DNA from: Celeribacter indicus
GTDB lineage: Bacteria; Pseudomonadota; Alphaproteobacteria; Rhodobacterales; Rhodobacteraceae
Assembly (NCBI RefSeq): GCF_000819565.1
Contig: NZ_CP004393.1
Location: 1,612,001 to 1,676,000 of the forward strand
Direction of reading: 5' to 3'
DNA length: 64,000 nucleotides
In this document: positions 9,969 to 23,156 of the stretch, in pieces
Layout of the letters: each line of letters begins with the position of its first letter
Numbering within the stretch: position 1 is the first letter of the stretch
Translations under genes and position numbers: made by a program
Notes under the pieces: generated by a model
What the model was told of the DNA's origin: nothing
The model's input: only the letters and a program-made list of their open reading frames with translations
Database searches by the model: none

Positions 9969-10184
9969 GCGCCCGGCGCCGGCCTCCGCAAGGATCCCGT
10001 TGCCGCCCTGTCGCGCAGCCCGATCGGCACGCGCCTTCCCCGCCGCTTCCCGGCAAACCGGGCGTCGCCCCGGCTTTCGCCCGGCCTGTCCGGCACCCCG
10101 GCGGCGTCTTGCCTCCGCGACGTCCTCCCGCCGTCCGGCGCGGTCCGGCCCGGCCCTGCCGCAAAATCGGGCGGGGGTGGGCGG

Positions 10185-10199
10185 GTTCCCGTTCCGTTC
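10185..10199 (+). promoter_or_regulatory. LexA (SOS) box of uvrA
   Basis: An exact GTTC-N7-GTTC direct repeat, the LexA operator established for alphaproteobacteria such as Rhodobacter, including in front of uvrA. It lies 93 bp before the uvrA start, immediately upstream of a possible promoter. It is the only strong signal in the 323-bp gap between the LysR gene and uvrA; the rest of that gap is GC-rich with no gene that I can support. Confidence 0.8.
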
Positions 10200-10210
10200 T
10201 CATTTTCCTG

Positions 10211-10239
10211 TTGGATCGGCGCAGGCGCTCGACTAGATA
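10211..10239 (+). promoter_or_regulatory. Putative uvrA promoter
   Basis: TTGGAT (10211-10216), a 17-bp spacer and TAGATA (10234-10239) form a plausible housekeeping-sigma promoter just downstream of the LexA box, giving a leader of about 45 nt before the uvrA start. The -10 match is weak. Confidence 0.4.
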
Positions 10240-10291
10240 GGAACTGCCGGGACCGGGGCGGCCCCGGCCCGCAGACAAGGGGTGGTCCAGA

Positions 10292-13182
<2,891 letters not shown>

Positions 13183-13186
<4 letters not shown>

Positions 13187-13614
13187 GCGCGCGTCCGAAG
13201 CTCGCGGTGCTCGCCGTCTGCCGCGCAGGCGATCGGCTGTTGCTGGTGCGCCGGGCCAACCCGCCCGACGCCGGGCTCTGGGGCTTTCCGGGCGGCCATG
13301 TCGAATGGGGCGAGCCGCTGGCGCGCGCCGCCGAGCGTGAGCTGTCGGAGGAAACCGGCGTGCGCGGCGCGGCGGGCGGCATCCTCGACCATGTGGAGGT
13401 GATCGCGCGGGAGGAGGAGGGGCGGGTGACGCATCATTTCCTTCTCGTCGCCGTCGCCTGCCGCTATCTTGACGGAACGGTGGCGGCGGGCGATGACGCG
13501 CTGGAGGCGGGGTGGTTCACCCAGGCCGAGATTGCCGGATGCGCCCGTTCCGACCAGGTGCTCGAACTGGCCGGGCGCGCGCTGGCGCGGGAAGAGGGAG
13601 ATCCGGGGCAATGA
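13183..13614 (+). CDS. Nudix hydrolase
   Basis: 143 residues with a complete Nudix box: G-x5-E-x7-RELSEETGV beginning at [14 protein letters not shown], the Mg-binding site for hydrolysing a nucleoside diphosphate linked to another group. The substrate cannot be assigned; family members clean up oxidised nucleotides or nucleotide sugars. It starts at GTG in a GTGA overlap with the uvrA stop and ends in an ATGA overlap with the patatin gene, so the three genes form one operon and may share SOS induction. Confidence 0.85.
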
Positions 13615-14549
13615 CAGCGGACAACCGGGGAACGATCGGCCTCGCGCTCGGTTCGGGCGGCGCGCGCGGCCTGTGCCATATCGGGGTGCTGAGGGAACTC
13701 GAGGAGATGGGCATCGTGCCCGGCCTCGTCGCGGGCTGTTCCATGGGCGCGCTCGTCGGGGCGGCCTGGGCCGCCGGACGGCTCGACCAGCTCGAAGCGT
13801 GGATGCGCGCGGTGTCGCGCCGCTCCTTCTCGCGGCTGGCCCTGCTCGATCTCGGGTTTTCCGGCGGCGGCCTCATTCAGGGGCGGGAAATCCTCGCGCT
13901 GCTCGAGGAGATCGGGCTGCCCGAGCGGATCGAGGACCTGCCGGTTCCCTTCGCCGCGGTCGCGACCGATCTGGAGACCGGGCGGGAAGTCTGGCTGCGC
14001 GAGGGATCGCTCGCGCTCGCGGTGCGTGCCTCCGTCTCCATGCCGGGGGTGATCGCGCCGCTCTACCATCAGTCGCGCTGGCTGATCGACGGGGGCATGG
14101 TCAATCCGGTGCCGGTGAGCCTTGCGCGGGCGCTCGGCGCGGAGGCGATCATCGCCTCCAACCCCAACGCCCGGCTCGACGGCCGGTTCTGGCGCGCGCC
14201 GGAACCGCCCGAGCGGTCCGACGGCCTCAGCGGGTTCCAGGCCTATCTGCCGGAGGCGGCGCGGGCGCTGTTCGCCCCGCCGCCGGAGACCGGAAAGCCG
14301 CAGGGGCCGGGTTATCTCGAGGTGCTCTCCGCCTCGATCGACATCATGACCGACCACATCCGCCGCGCGCGCCTCGCCGGGGAGCCGCCGCAGGTGCTCC
14401 TCTCGGCCAACCTGCGGGACATGACGGTGTTCGATTTCCAGGAGGCGGAGCGGGCGATCGTCGACGGGCGGCGGATGGTGCGGGAACAGGCCCCCGCGCT
14501 GCGCGGCGTCGCGGGCGGCGCTCCCGGCGCGGAATCCGGTCAGCCGTGA
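13611..14549 (+). CDS. Patatin-like phospholipase, RssA type
   Basis: 313 residues. The serine-aspartate dyad lipase signature is complete: oxyanion-hole GSGGARG near residue 13, nucleophile GCSMG near 45, and the aspartate in [11 protein letters not shown]. This matches the short bacterial RssA/NTE-like patatin branch, which hydrolyses acyl esters of lipids; the physiological substrate is unknown. The start ATG overlaps the Nudix stop by 4 bp and is preceded by GAGGGAG. The 3' end overlaps the convergent TspO-like gene by 10 bp. Confidence 0.85.
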   Translation: MTADNRGTIGLALGSGGARGLCHIGVLRELEEMGIVPGLVAGCSMGALVGAAWAAGRLDQLEAWMRAVSRRSFSRLALLDLGFSGGGLIQGREILALLEEIGLPERIEDLPVPFAAVATDLETGREVWLREGSLALAVRASVSMPGVIAPLYHQSRWLIDGGMVNPVPVSLARALGAEAIIASNPNARLDGRFWRAPEPPERSDGLSGFQAYLPEAARALFAPPPETGKPQGPGYLEVLSASIDIMTDHIRRARLAGEPPQVLLSANLRDMTVFDFQEAERAIVDGRRMVREQAPALRGVAGGAPGAESGQP

Positions 14550-15268
14550 AACGGCTCCATCTCGTGCCGGCGCCAGCCCCGGAGCGCGTAGGCCAGCAGC
14601 CAGAGCACCGAGAGCAGCGCCACCGCCACGATGCCCCAGCGGTCGTTCCAGTTGTTGACCGCGATGCCCAGGAGCCCCCATGCGACGCCCACCGGATAGA
14701 GCGGCGCGTCGGGCCGCATCCGGCAGCCGACGACGGCGAAGATCAGCGCGCCGAGCATGCCGAAATAGGCCCAGCCGATCTGGCCGTAGATGATCTTGTA
14801 GCCCGAGCCGATGAGCGAGAGGGAGACGAAGGCCGCCGCGGTGAGCCAGCCTGCGAAGAGGGCGATCGGCGCGCGGGCGAGCCAGGGATCGAGCACGGGC
14901 GATTTCTCCAGCGCGACCAGCGCGCAGACCAGCATGACGAAGATCATGATCGTCGCCAGCAGCGGCGAGAGGGTCGCGACCGTGAGCCAGGGCGTGCCGA
15001 TCACGAGCGCGGCGATGAGCGGCCAGCGATGCGCGTCCCAGTCCTCCGCGCTGTGGCGCCGGAGCAGGCCGAATCCCGTGGAGACGACGAGCCAGACATA
15101 GATCACGCCCCAGATGGCGAAGGCATAGCGCGCGGGCTGGATCGGGGCGTTGAGCTGGGGAACCGGGAAGTCGTGCGGTCGATAGCCGCGGAAATCGGGC
15201 GCTAGCAGCGGCCCTGCGACGGCGAACGCGAGGGCGGCGACAAACGCGAAAATGGCCTTCATGCGCAT
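14540..15268 (-). CDS. TspO/MBR-related multi-helix membrane protein
   Basis: About 242 residues with six to seven predicted membrane helices. The segment PARYAFAIWGVIYVWLV and later Trp-rich helices (GQIGWAYFGMLG, NNWNDRWG) resemble the TspO/MBR tryptophan-rich sensory family, but the protein is longer than classical TspO (about 155 residues), so it belongs to an extended relative of unclear function. The start chosen is the ATG at 15268, which follows a GAAAGGA site; an upstream in-frame ATG at 15319 lacks one. It converges on the patatin gene. Confidence 0.65.
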   Translation of the reverse strand: MRMKAIFAFVAALAFAVAGPLLAPDFRGYRPHDFPVPQLNAPIQPARYAFAIWGVIYVWLVVSTGFGLLRRHSAEDWDAHRWPLIAALVIGTPWLTVATLSPLLATIMIFVMLVCALVALEKSPVLDPWLARAPIALFAGWLTAAAFVSLSLIGSGYKIIYGQIGWAYFGMLGALIFAVVGCRMRPDAPLYPVGVAWGLLGIAVNNWNDRWGIVAVALLSVLWLLAYALRGWRRHEMEPFHG

Positions 15269-15396
15269 GCGTGGTCCTTTCGTTGCAAAATCAACGTCGC
15301 GGCGCCTGAAATGGTTCACGGAAAATGCGGCTGGCCTCCGTGCGGGACGCCGCCTGTCCTGCCGTCCGGCCGCGCGGCCGGACGGGGAGGGCAGGC

Positions 15397-16689
15397 TCAG
15401 GCGAGCGCGCCCTCCGCGGTGAGCGTGGTTTTGCCGCCGAGATAGGGCGCGAGCACCGCGGGCAGGCGCACCGATCCGTCCGCGTTCTGGCCGTTTTCCA
15501 GCACCGCGATGAGCGTGCGCCCCACCGCGAGGCCGGAGCCGTTCAGCGTGTGGACGAATTCGGGCTTGCCGCCGTCCTTCGGTTTGAAGCGCGCGTTCAT
15601 CCGCCGCGCCTGGAAATCGCCGCAGGTCGAGACGGAGGAGATCTCCCGATACCTGTCCTGTCCGGGCAGCCAGACCTCGATGTCATGGGTGCGTTTCGCG
15701 CCGAAGCCGATGTCGCCCGAACACAGCACCACGGTGCGATAGGGCAGCTCCAGCGCCTCGAGGATGTTCTGCGCGCAGTCGGTCATGCGGGCATGTTCCG
15801 CCTCGCTCTGGTCCGGGCGGGTGACGGAGACCATCTCGACCTTCTCGAACTGGTGCTGGCGCAGCATCCCGGCGGTGTCGCGCCCGGCGCTGCCCGCCTC
15901 GGAGCGGAAACATTGCGTGTCGGCCACGTAGCGGCGGGGCAGGTCGTCCTCATCCACGGTGACGTCGTTGACGATATTGGTCAGCGTGACCTCGGCGGTG
16001 GGGATCAGCCACCAGCCGTCCGTGGTCCGGTAGCTGTCCTCCCCGAATTTCGGAAGCTGTCCGGTGCCATAGAGCATGTCCTCGCGCACGAGCACGGGGG
16101 TCATCGTCTCCGTCAGCCCGTGTTTGTCGATATGGGTGTCGAGCATGAACTGCGCCAGCGCCCGGTGCAGCCGCGCGACCGCCCCCGACAGGAGCACGAA
16201 CCGCGCGCCCGACAGTTTCGCCGCCGTCTCGAAATCCATGCCGGGTCTGACGCCGGCGATCTCGTAATGCTCCTTCGGCGCGAAATCGAAGCGGCGGGGC
16301 TCGCCCCAGCGGCGGATCTCCACGTTGTCCTCCTCGTCCGCGCCCTCGGGCACGTCGTCATACATGACGTTCGGCAGGCCCATCAGAAGCCCGGTGAGGC
16401 GGGCATCCTCCGCCTTCGCCTCCTCGCCGAGGCGGGCGACCTCCTCCTTCTTGGCGGCGACGAGCGCGCGCAGCCGTTCGAATTCGGCCTCGTCGCCCCG
16501 TGCCTTTGCCGCGCCGACCTCCTTGGAGGCCCTGTTCTGGTCGGCCTTCGCCTCCTCGGCGGCCTGGATCCGCGCCCGGCGCGCCTCGTCGATGGCGAGC
16601 ACCTCGGAGGACACGCCCGACAGCCCCCGCCGCGCCATGGCGGCGTCGAATGCGTCCGGGTTCTCGCGAATGGCCTTGATGTCGTGCAT
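15397..16689 (-). CDS. serS: Seryl-tRNA synthetase
   Basis: Charges tRNA-Ser and tRNA-Sec with serine. 430 residues, the usual length. An N-terminal coiled-coil arm (about residues 30-105, rich in Ala/Glu/Lys/Arg) binds the long variable arm of tRNA. The class II core shows motif 2 around [26 protein letters not shown] and motif 3 in [19 protein letters not shown] (both shown in part). A GAGGACGAGACGAG tract precedes the ATG. It is monocistronic here and divergent from the glyoxalase-family gene. Confidence 0.96.
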   Translation of the reverse strand: MHDIKAIRENPDAFDAAMARRGLSGVSSEVLAIDEARRARIQAAEEAKADQNRASKEVGAAKARGDEAEFERLRALVAAKKEEVARLGEEAKAEDARLTGLLMGLPNVMYDDVPEGADEEDNVEIRRWGEPRRFDFAPKEHYEIAGVRPGMDFETAAKLSGARFVLLSGAVARLHRALAQFMLDTHIDKHGLTETMTPVLVREDMLYGTGQLPKFGEDSYRTTDGWWLIPTAEVTLTNIVNDVTVDEDDLPRRYVADTQCFRSEAGSAGRDTAGMLRQHQFEKVEMVSVTRPDQSEAEHARMTDCAQNILEALELPYRTVVLCSGDIGFGAKRTHDIEVWLPGQDRYREISSVSTCGDFQARRMNARFKPKDGGKPEFVHTLNGSGLAVGRTLIAVLENGQNADGSVRLPAVLAPYLGGKTTLTAEGALA

Positions 16690-16845
16690 CTCGTCTCGTC
16701 CTCGTTGGCTGGTCTGTGGGTGGTCCGTCGCGCGCGTTATGGCCGAAAACGCGGGGGGAGGGGAAGGGGAGATTGCGCCGCCCCCTTGCGCCGCGCGGCG
16801 GGTGTGGCATCCTGCGGGGCGCAGCGTTCCAGAGGGAGATCCGCC

Positions 16846-17241
16846 ATGGCCAAGGCCATCCATTCCTGCATCCGCGTCCTCGACGAGACCCGTTCGCGGC
16901 AGTTCTACGAGGCGGCGTTCGGGCTCACCGTGGCCGAAAAGCTCGACTTCCCGGAGTTCGCGCTGATCTACCTGTCGAACGCGGAGAGCGGCTTCGAGCT
17001 CGAGCTGACGGTGAACAAGGGGCGGCAGGCGCCCTATGACCTCGGCGACGGCTACGGGCATTTCGCGGTCTCGGTCGCCGATCTCGCGGCGGAGCACGCG
17101 CGCATGACGGCGGCGGGGCTCGAGCCCGGCGGGATCGTGGATTTCGCCCCTGCCGGTGCGCGCGTCGCGAAGTTCTTCTTCATCTCCGATCCCGACGGCT
17201 ATAAAATCAAGGTGATCGAGCGCGGCGGGCGCTTTGCCTGA
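16846..17241 (+). CDS. VOC-family glyoxalase I-like protein
   Basis: 131 residues with the two beta-alpha-beta-beta-beta units of vicinal oxygen chelate proteins. The four metal ligands of glyoxalase I can be placed: His6, Glu51 or Glu53 in FELELT, His72 in YGHFAVSV and Glu125 in KVIERGG. This fits a lactoylglutathione lyase (methylglyoxal detoxification), though other VOC enzymes share the pattern. AGAGGGAG precedes the ATG. It stands alone, divergent from serS. Confidence 0.75.
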   Translation: MAKAIHSCIRVLDETRSRQFYEAAFGLTVAEKLDFPEFALIYLSNAESGFELELTVNKGRQAPYDLGDGYGHFAVSVADLAAEHARMTAAGLEPGGIVDFAPAGARVAKFFFISDPDGYKIKVIERGGRFA

Positions 17242-17299
17242 GGCGGCGGGCCGGGGCCCGGTGCGCCGCCGTTGACAGCCGCGTGAAAGCGGTGCCGGC

Positions 17300-17329
17300 T
17301 TGCTTGCCAAGCCGCACGGCCCCCTATAG
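17300..17329 (+). promoter_or_regulatory. Putative promoter of yajC-secDF
   Basis: TTGCTT (17300-17305), 18 bp, then CTATAG (17324-17329), leaving a leader of about 60 nt before yajC. The -35 resembles alphaproteobacterial TTGC-type elements. No transcript data support it. Confidence 0.4.
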
Positions 17330-17394
17330 GGTGCGCGGCGACTTCGGGGGCGGCGAGGGGCCGCTCCCTGACCCAGGAAAAGGACCAACAACAG

Positions 17395-17724
17395 ATGTTC
17401 GTGACCCCAGCTTACGCTCAGGCCGCAGGTGCCGGAGGCGCCGCCAATCCGATCCTTCAGTTCCTTCCGCTGATCCTCATCTTCGTGATCATGTATTTTC
17501 TCATGATCCGGCCGCAGCAGAAGAAGATGAAGGAGCACAAGGCGATGATCGAGGCGGTGCGGCGCGGCGACGAGGTGGTGACCTCGGGCGGCATCCTCGG
17601 CAAGGTCACGAAGGTGCGCGAGGACGGGCTGGTCGAGATCGAGATCGCCGAGGGCGTGAAGGTCCGCGTCCAGAAAGGCACCCTCGCCGGCGTCGTGTCG
17701 AAGACCGAACCCGCCGCCTCCTGA
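17395..17724 (+). CDS. yajC: Preprotein translocase subunit YajC
   Basis: A 109-residue accessory subunit of the SecDF-YajC holotranslocon. One transmembrane helix (about 22-40, [18 protein letters not shown]) with the hallmark [13 protein letters not shown] just after it, then a small cytoplasmic beta domain ([17 protein letters not shown]). It sits ahead of secDF, the conserved order, although a hairpin lies between the two genes. Confidence 0.95.
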   Translation: MFVTPAYAQAAGAGGAANPILQFLPLILIFVIMYFLMIRPQQKKMKEHKAMIEAVRRGDEVVTSGGILGKVTKVREDGLVEIEIAEGVKVRVQKGTLAGVVSKTEPAAS

Positions 17725-17742
17725 GGCGCACGCGACAGACCG

Positions 17743-17766
17743 AAGGCCCGCGCGACGCGGGCCTTT
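17743..17766 (+). terminator. Hairpin between yajC and secDF
   Basis: A 10-bp perfect stem AAGGCCCGCG / CGCGGGCCTT with a 3-nt loop and a short T run. It looks like an intrinsic terminator or attenuator that would make yajC transcript more abundant than secDF. Confidence 0.65.
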
Positions 17767-17799
17767 CCCATTTGAAGACCACTCGCTCGGGCTCGTATC

Positions 17800-20427
17800 A
17801 TGCTGCAAATCCCTCTCTGGAAACGGATCGTCATCTGGGGCCTCGTCGCCCTCGGGCTGATCGCCGCGCTTCCGAACGCCTTCTACCCGCGGGTGGAGGG
17901 CCATAACGACGCGGTGGCCGCGATCGAGGCGGCCGGGGAGACGGACGAGCGGATCGCCGCGCGCGACGCCTGGCCCTCCTTCCTGCCCTCGAACCTCGTC
18001 AACCTCGGGCTCGACCTGCGGGGCGGGGCGCATCTTCTGGGCGAGGTCGAGGTCGAGGAGGTCTATGCCGCGCGCATGGACGCGCTCTGGCCCGAGGTGC
18101 GCGACGCGCTGCGCGACCTGCGCGACCAGATCGGGACGATCCGCCGGGTCGATGCGCCGGCCGGCGAGCTGCGGGTCCGTGTCTCCCGGCCCGAGGGCAT
18201 GGAGGCCGCGCTCTCGGCGGTGCGGGCGCTCGGCTCTCCGGTCGTGTCGCTGACCTCCGCGGGAGAGCGCGACATCGCGGTCTCAGCGCGCAACGACGTG
18301 CTCACCGTCCAGCTTTCGGAGGCCGAGAAGGCCGCGACCGATGACCGCACCATGCAGCAGTCGCTCGAGATCATCCGCCGCCGTGTCGACGAGGTCGGCA
18401 CGCGCGAGCCGACGATCCAGCGGCAGGGCGAGGACCGCATCCTGATCCAGGTGCCGGGCATCGGCTCGGCCGCCGAGCTCAAGTCGCTGATCGGCACCAC
18501 GGCGAAGCTCACCTTCCATCCGGTCGTCGGGCGCACCAGCAATCCCGACGAGGCGCCCGGCGCGCGCAACATGGTCCTGCCCTCGCTGAACGAGGCGGGG
18601 ATCTATTACGTGCTCGAGGAGACGCCGGTCGTCTCCGGCGACGAGCTGACCGACAGCCAGCCCGCCTTCGACCAGAACGGCCGGCCCTCGGTGACCTTCC
18701 GCTTCAACCCGACCGGGGCGCGCAAGTTCGGGGATTACACCGCCAACAACGTCGGCGCGCTCTTTGCCATCGTGCTCGACAACGAGGTGATCTCCGCGCC
18801 GCGGATCAACGAGGCGATCCGGGGCGGCTCCGGGCAGATCACCGGCTCCTTCTCGGTCGAGGAGTCGACCGAGCTCGCGGTGCTGCTGCGCGCGGGCGCG
18901 CTGCCGGCGAAGATCAACTTCCTCGAGGAACGGACCATCGGGCCGGAGCTCGGGCAGGACAGCATCGACGCGGGAAAGGTCGCGACGCTCGTCGCCTTTG
19001 CCGCGGTGCTGCTCTTCATGGGCCTGTCCTACGGGCTCTTCGGCCTCTTCGCCAATCTCGCGCTGCTGATCAACGTCGGGCTCCTCTTCGGCCTGCTGTC
19101 GGCGATCGGGGCGACGCTGACGCTGCCGGGGATCGCGGGTATCGTGCTCACGGTCGGGATGGCGGTGGACGCCAACGTGCTCGTCTTCGAGCGGATCCGC
19201 GAGGAGCTGAAGAACGCGAAATCGACCGGCCGGGCGATCGAGCTCGGCTACGAGAAGGCGCTCTCGGCCATCGTGGACGCGAACATCACCACCTTCATCA
19301 CCGCCGCGATCCTCTTCGTCATGGGCTCCGGCCCGGTGAAGGGCTTTGCCGTCACCCTCACGCTCGGCCTGATCACCTCGGTGTTCACCGCGATCTACGT
19401 CACGCGGGCGATGGTCGTGATCTGGTACGGGCGCAGGAACCGCAAGGGCTGGACGCTCAGGGGCGTGTCGCTCGTGCCGGCGGAGACCTCCATCGACTTC
19501 TTCCGGCGGGCAAAGGTCACCTTCGGGTTCTCGGCCACGCTGGTCGCGGCGGCACTGGTGGCCTTCGTCGCGCTCGGGCTCAATTTCGGCATCGACTTCA
19601 AGGGCGGGACCACGATCCGCACCCAGTCGGAAAGCGCCGTGGACGTGGGCGAATACCGCGACGCGCTCTCCGGCCTCGGGCTTGGCGACGTGTCGATCAC
19701 GGAGGTGTTCGATCCGAATTTCGACGCCGGACAGCATGTCGCCATGGTCCGCATCCAGGCCCAGGACGAGGTCGAGGCGATCACGCCGGAGACCATCGAC
19801 GCGGTGGAGGCGGCGCTCCAGGGCGTCGATCCCTCGATCACCTTCCCCTCGGTCGAATCCGTCGGGCCGAAAGTGTCGGGCGAGCTGATCTGGACCGCGG
19901 TCGAGGCGGTGGCGGCGGCCATCGTCGGCGTGCTGTTCTACATCTGGCTGCGCTTCGAATGGCAGTTCGCCCTCGGCGCGGTGGTGGCGCTCGTCCATGA
20001 CGTCGCGATCACCATCGGGGTCTTCGCGCTGTTCGGCATCCAGTTCGACCTGACGATCATCGCGGCGCTGCTGACCATCGTCGGCTATTCGCTGAACGAT
20101 ACCGTCGTCGTCTTCGACCGGGTGCGGGAGAACCTGCGCAAATACAAGAAGCTCGAATTGTCGGGCGTGCTGAACCTGTCGATCAACGAGACGCTGTCGC
20201 GCACGGTGATGACCTCCGGCACCACGCTTGTCGCGCTGATCGCGCTGCTGGTGCTGGGCGGCGACGTGATCCGCGGCTTCGTCTTCGCGATGACGCTCGG
20301 CATCGTCGTTGGCACCTGGTCCTCGGTCTTCGTCGCCTCGAACATCCTGCTCTGGCTCGGGGTGAAGCGCGACTGGGAAAAGAAGGATCCCGCAAAGGGC
20401 ATCCAGTCCGGCGAAACCGCGAGCTGA
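17800..20427 (+). CDS. secDF: Fused protein translocase subunit SecDF
   Basis: 875 residues containing both RND-type halves that use the proton gradient to pull proteins through SecYEG. SecD half: first helix near 8-25, [15 protein letters not shown], a large P1 head domain (about 60-380), then five helices with [24 protein letters not shown] (shown in part). SecF half from about residue 560: helix, [16 protein letters not shown], smaller P4 domain, and [20 protein letters not shown]. The two halves are encoded in one uninterrupted frame, whereas many relatives have separate secD and secF. The start is the ATG at 17800; the ribosome-binding site is weak. Confidence 0.95.
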   Translation: MLQIPLWKRIVIWGLVALGLIAALPNAFYPRVEGHNDAVAAIEAAGETDERIAARDAWPSFLPSNLVNLGLDLRGGAHLLGEVEVEEVYAARMDALWPEVRDALRDLRDQIGTIRRVDAPAGELRVRVSRPEGMEAALSAVRALGSPVVSLTSAGERDIAVSARNDVLTVQLSEAEKAATDDRTMQQSLEIIRRRVDEVGTREPTIQRQGEDRILIQVPGIGSAAELKSLIGTTAKLTFHPVVGRTSNPDEAPGARNMVLPSLNEAGIYYVLEETPVVSGDELTDSQPAFDQNGRPSVTFRFNPTGARKFGDYTANNVGALFAIVLDNEVISAPRINEAIRGGSGQITGSFSVEESTELAVLLRAGALPAKINFLEERTIGPELGQDSIDAGKVATLVAFAAVLLFMGLSYGLFGLFANLALLINVGLLFGLLSAIGATLTLPGIAGIVLTVGMAVDANVLVFERIREELKNAKSTGRAIELGYEKALSAIVDANITTFITAAILFVMGSGPVKGFAVTLTLGLITSVFTAIYVTRAMVVIWYGRRNRKGWTLRGVSLVPAETSIDFFRRAKVTFGFSATLVAAALVAFVALGLNFGIDFKGGTTIRTQSESAVDVGEYRDALSGLGLGDVSITEVFDPNFDAGQHVAMVRIQAQDEVEAITPETIDAVEAALQGVDPSITFPSVESVGPKVSGELIWTAVEAVAAAIVGVLFYIWLRFEWQFALGAVVALVHDVAITIGVFALFGIQFDLTIIAALLTIVGYSLNDTVVVFDRVRENLRKYKKLELSGVLNLSINETLSRTVMTSGTTLVALIALLVLGGDVIRGFVFAMTLGIVVGTWSSVFVASNILLWLGVKRDWEKKDPAKGIQSGETAS

Positions 20428-20519
20428 CCGCCGGCGTGCCCTGATGTCACGGGAAGGCCTCCGCGCGTTCGCGCGCGGGGGTGTGCGCACGCCACAATCC
20501 GAGCGGAAAGGAGAGCGCC

Positions 20520-20873
20520 ATGCAGTTCAACGAAATGCCCTTCGAGGATGCGATCCCGGTGGACGGCTACGGGCCGGGCATGTTCCGGATCGGCGGCAAG
20601 GTCCATGAGGGCCCGGTCTTCCTCTGCGGCGAGCGGGTCCTGCCCTGGGGCGGGCTTGCGGATACGGAAACGGTGATGGAGGCGCGGGGCCGCGTCGATT
20701 TCGTGATCGTCGGCACCGGGGCGGAGATGACCCATCTGCCCGCCGCCTTCCGCGCGGTGTTCGACGCGGCGGGGATCGGCCTCGAACCGATGGCCTCGGC
20801 CACGGCGGCGCGCACCTACAACGTTCTCGCCTCCGAAGGCCGCCGGGTCGCGGTCGCGCTCCTCCCGGTTTGA
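20520..20873 (+). CDS. Mth938-like domain protein
   Basis: 117 residues of the Mth938 (DUF498) family, related to mitochondrial assembly factor NDUFAF3. Characteristic segments are [28 protein letters not shown] and [22 protein letters not shown] (part). In alphaproteobacteria this gene commonly follows secF/secDF, as here (92 bp gap). The ATG at 20520 is preceded by GGAAAGGAG; an earlier in-frame ATG at 20481 lacks one. Confidence 0.85.
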   Translation: MQFNEMPFEDAIPVDGYGPGMFRIGGKVHEGPVFLCGERVLPWGGLADTETVMEARGRVDFVIVGTGAEMTHLPAAFRAVFDAAGIGLEPMASATAARTYNVLASEGRRVAVALLPV

Positions 20874-20904
20874 TCCGTGTCAGTTTCCCGCGCGCGAATC
20901 CCGC

Positions 20905-20910
20905 TATAAG
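20905..20910 (+). promoter_or_regulatory. Possible -10 element close to the ccmA start
   Basis: TATAAG lies only 9 bp before the ccmA ATG and there is no purine-rich ribosome-binding site between them. If this is the -10 box, transcription would begin within a few bases of the start codon, giving a leaderless message. The -35 region is not well conserved. Confidence 0.3.
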
Positions 20911-20919
20911 CTGACCCTC

Positions 20920-21552
20920 ATGAGCCTGATTTCCGTTTCAGATCTCGCCGTCTCCCGTGGCGGCGTCCCGGTCCTCGAGGGGATGAGCTTCGCCGTCGCG
21001 CCGGGGGAGGTGCTCGTGCTGCGCGGGCCGAACGGGGCGGGCAAGACGACGCTGCTGCGCACGCTCGCGGGGCTTCAGAAACCCTATGCCGGCACGGTCG
21101 AGGCCGCGCCCGAGGCGGTCGCCTACGCGGCCCATGCCGACGGGCTCAAGGCGACGCTGACGGTGACGGAGAACCTCGCCTTCTGGTCGGGCGTCTATGG
21201 CGGCGCACCGATCGCACCGGCGCTGGCGCATTTCAACCTCGGGAGCCTGCGCGACCGGCCCGCGGGCAACCTGTCCGCCGGGCAGAAGCGCCGGCTCGGC
21301 CTTGCCCGGCTCATGGTCACCAACCGCCCCGTCTGGGTGCTCGACGAGCCGACCGTGTCGCTCGATGCCGCCTCCGTCGCGCTCTTCGCGGCGGCGGTGC
21401 GCGCCCATGTCGGTGCGGGCGGCGCGGCGATCATCGCGACGCATATCCACCTCGGGTTCGAGGAGACGGTGTTCGACGTCACCCCCTACAAGGCGCGTCA
21501 GGACGTGGTGCGCGACGACTTCGACCGGAGCTTCGACGAGGCCTTCCTGTGA
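20920..21552 (+). CDS. ccmA: Heme exporter ATP-binding protein CcmA
   Basis: ATPase of the CcmAB(CD) complex, which releases holo-CcmE for cytochrome c maturation. 210 residues with Walker [12 protein letters not shown], signature [14 protein letters not shown], Walker [12 protein letters not shown] and a late His in [10 protein letters not shown]. It starts the ccmABCDG operon and overlaps ccmB by 4 bp. No clear ribosome-binding site precedes it. Confidence 0.95.
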   Translation: MSLISVSDLAVSRGGVPVLEGMSFAVAPGEVLVLRGPNGAGKTTLLRTLAGLQKPYAGTVEAAPEAVAYAAHADGLKATLTVTENLAFWSGVYGGAPIAPALAHFNLGSLRDRPAGNLSAGQKRRLGLARLMVTNRPVWVLDEPTVSLDAASVALFAAAVRAHVGAGGAAIIATHIHLGFEETVFDVTPYKARQDVVRDDFDRSFDEAFL

Positions 21553-22205
21553 TCCGGCTGTTCTGGCGCGATATCACGCTCGCCTTCCGCTCCGGCGGGG
21601 GCTTCGGCCTGGGGCTCGGATTCTTCCTCATCCTCGTGACGCTCGTGCCCTTCGGCGTCGGCCCGGACAGCGCCCGGCTCGAGACGATTGCGCCGGGCAT
21701 CCTCTGGGTCGGGGCGCTGCTGGCCTGCCTGTTGTCGCTCGACCGGCTCTTCGCGCTCGATTTCGAGGACGGATCGCTCGACCTCCTGGCGACCGCGCCG
21801 ATCCCGCTCGAGGGCGTGGTGGCGATCAAGGCGCTCGCGCACTGGATCACCACCGGCCTGCCGCTGGTGATCGCGGCGCCGGCGCTCGGCTTCCTGCTGC
21901 ATCTCGACGGGGCGGCCTATCGCTGGCTCGTGGTCACGCTGCTGATCGGGACGCCGGCGCTGTCCTTCATCGGGGCCTTCGGCGCGGCGCTGACCGTGGG
22001 GCTGAAACGCGGCGGGCTGCTGATGAGCCTTCTCGTCCTGCCGCTCTACATCCCGACGCTGATCTTCGGCGCGGAGGTGGTGCGGCGCGGGGCGGAGGGC
22101 TTCCTCGTGGGCACACCGCTCGCGATGCAGGCGGGGATCACGGCGGGGGCGGTCGCCCTGTTGCCTTTTGCCGCGGCTGCGGCGCTGAGAGTCGCCCTAA
22201 GGTGA
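21549..22205 (+). CDS. ccmB: Heme exporter membrane protein CcmB
   Basis: Six-helix membrane partner of CcmA, 218 residues. Family segments include [22 protein letters not shown] (part), [17 protein letters not shown] and [19 protein letters not shown]. Starts at GTG in a GTGA overlap with ccmA, which implies coupled translation. Confidence 0.95.
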   Translation: MIRLFWRDITLAFRSGGGFGLGLGFFLILVTLVPFGVGPDSARLETIAPGILWVGALLACLLSLDRLFALDFEDGSLDLLATAPIPLEGVVAIKALAHWITTGLPLVIAAPALGFLLHLDGAAYRWLVVTLLIGTPALSFIGAFGAALTVGLKRGGLLMSLLVLPLYIPTLIFGAEVVRRGAEGFLVGTPLAMQAGITAGAVALLPFAAAAALRVALR

Positions 22206-22266
22206 GTTGAGCAGGGCGAAACTTGCCCGTAATGTGACGGCGGAAAATCGGGAGAGAGACACCGAC

Positions 22267-23004
22267 ATGGCATCTATCTGGGAATGGGCCAACCCGCGCA
22301 AGTTCATGGACTGGACCGACAGGGCGCTGCCGGTGATCGCGGCGCTGGCCGCCTGCCTTTTCGTGGGCGGGCTCGTCTGGGGATTCTTCTTCACGCCCGA
22401 CGACTACCGTCAGGGCGCGACGGTGAAGATCTTTTACCTCCACGTTCCCTCCGCGATGATGGCGATCAACATCTGGGCGATGATGCTCGTGGCCTCGCTG
22501 ATCTGGATCGTGCGCCGCCACCACGTCTCCGCCCTTGCCGCGAAATCCGCCGCCGCCATCGGCGCGACGATGACGCTGATCGCGCTGGTCACCGGCGCGA
22601 TCTGGGGCAAGCCGATGTGGGGCACCTATTGGGAATGGGATCCGCGGCTGACCTCCTTTCTCATCCTCTTCCTGTTCTACGTCGGCTACATGGCGCTGTG
22701 GGACGCGATCGAGAATCCCGACACGGCGGCGGACCTGACCTCGGTCCTGTGCCTCGTCGGCTCGGTCTTTGCGATCCTGTCGCGCTATGCGGTGCTGTTC
22801 TGGAACCAGGGCCTGCACCAGGGCGCGTCGCTGTCGATGGATGCGGAGGAAAACGTGGCCGATGTCTACTGGTATCCCGCGCTCGTGTGCATTGCGGGAT
22901 TCATCCTGTTGTTCGTGACGCTGGTGCTGTTGCGCACCCGAACGGAAATCCGGGCGCGACGGCTGCACGCGCTCGAAATGCGCGAAAGGGTGGCCGGACA
23001 ATGA
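22267..23004 (+). CDS. ccmC: Heme-handling membrane protein CcmC
   Basis: Loads heme onto CcmE in the periplasm. 245 residues, six helices, with the tryptophan-rich WWD-type loop (GTYWEWDPRLT) and flanking periplasmic histidines in YLHVPSAMM and NQGLHQGAS that bracket heme. The start at 22267 follows GGGAGAGAG and gives the expected MASIWEWANP N-terminus; an upstream frame extension has no site. It is 61 bp downstream of ccmB. Confidence 0.95.
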   Translation: MASIWEWANPRKFMDWTDRALPVIAALAACLFVGGLVWGFFFTPDDYRQGATVKIFYLHVPSAMMAINIWAMMLVASLIWIVRRHHVSALAAKSAAAIGATMTLIALVTGAIWGKPMWGTYWEWDPRLTSFLILFLFYVGYMALWDAIENPDTAADLTSVLCLVGSVFAILSRYAVLFWNQGLHQGASLSMDAEENVADVYWYPALVCIAGFILLFVTLVLLRTRTEIRARRLHALEMRERVAGQ

Positions 23005-23156
23005 TGCCCGATCTGGGAAAATACGCAGGCGACGTGCTCGCCGCCTATGGGGTGACGCTGCTCCTGCTCGCCGTGCTCATCTGGCGCTCGCTCGCCCGCG
23101 GGGCGAAGATGAAGCGCCTTCTCAAAGAGGCCGAGGAGCGCCGCAGGAATGGCTAG
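23001..23156 (+). CDS. ccmD: Heme exporter protein CcmD
   Basis: A 51-residue single-helix protein (helix about 14-30, VTLLLLAVLIWRSL) with a basic, charged C-terminal tail (RGAKMKRLLKEAEERR), typical of CcmD, which holds CcmABC and CcmE together. It overlaps the ccmC stop by 4 bp and the ccmG start by 8 bp. Confidence 0.9.
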   Translation: MMPDLGKYAGDVLAAYGVTLLLLAVLIWRSLARGAKMKRLLKEAEERRRNG

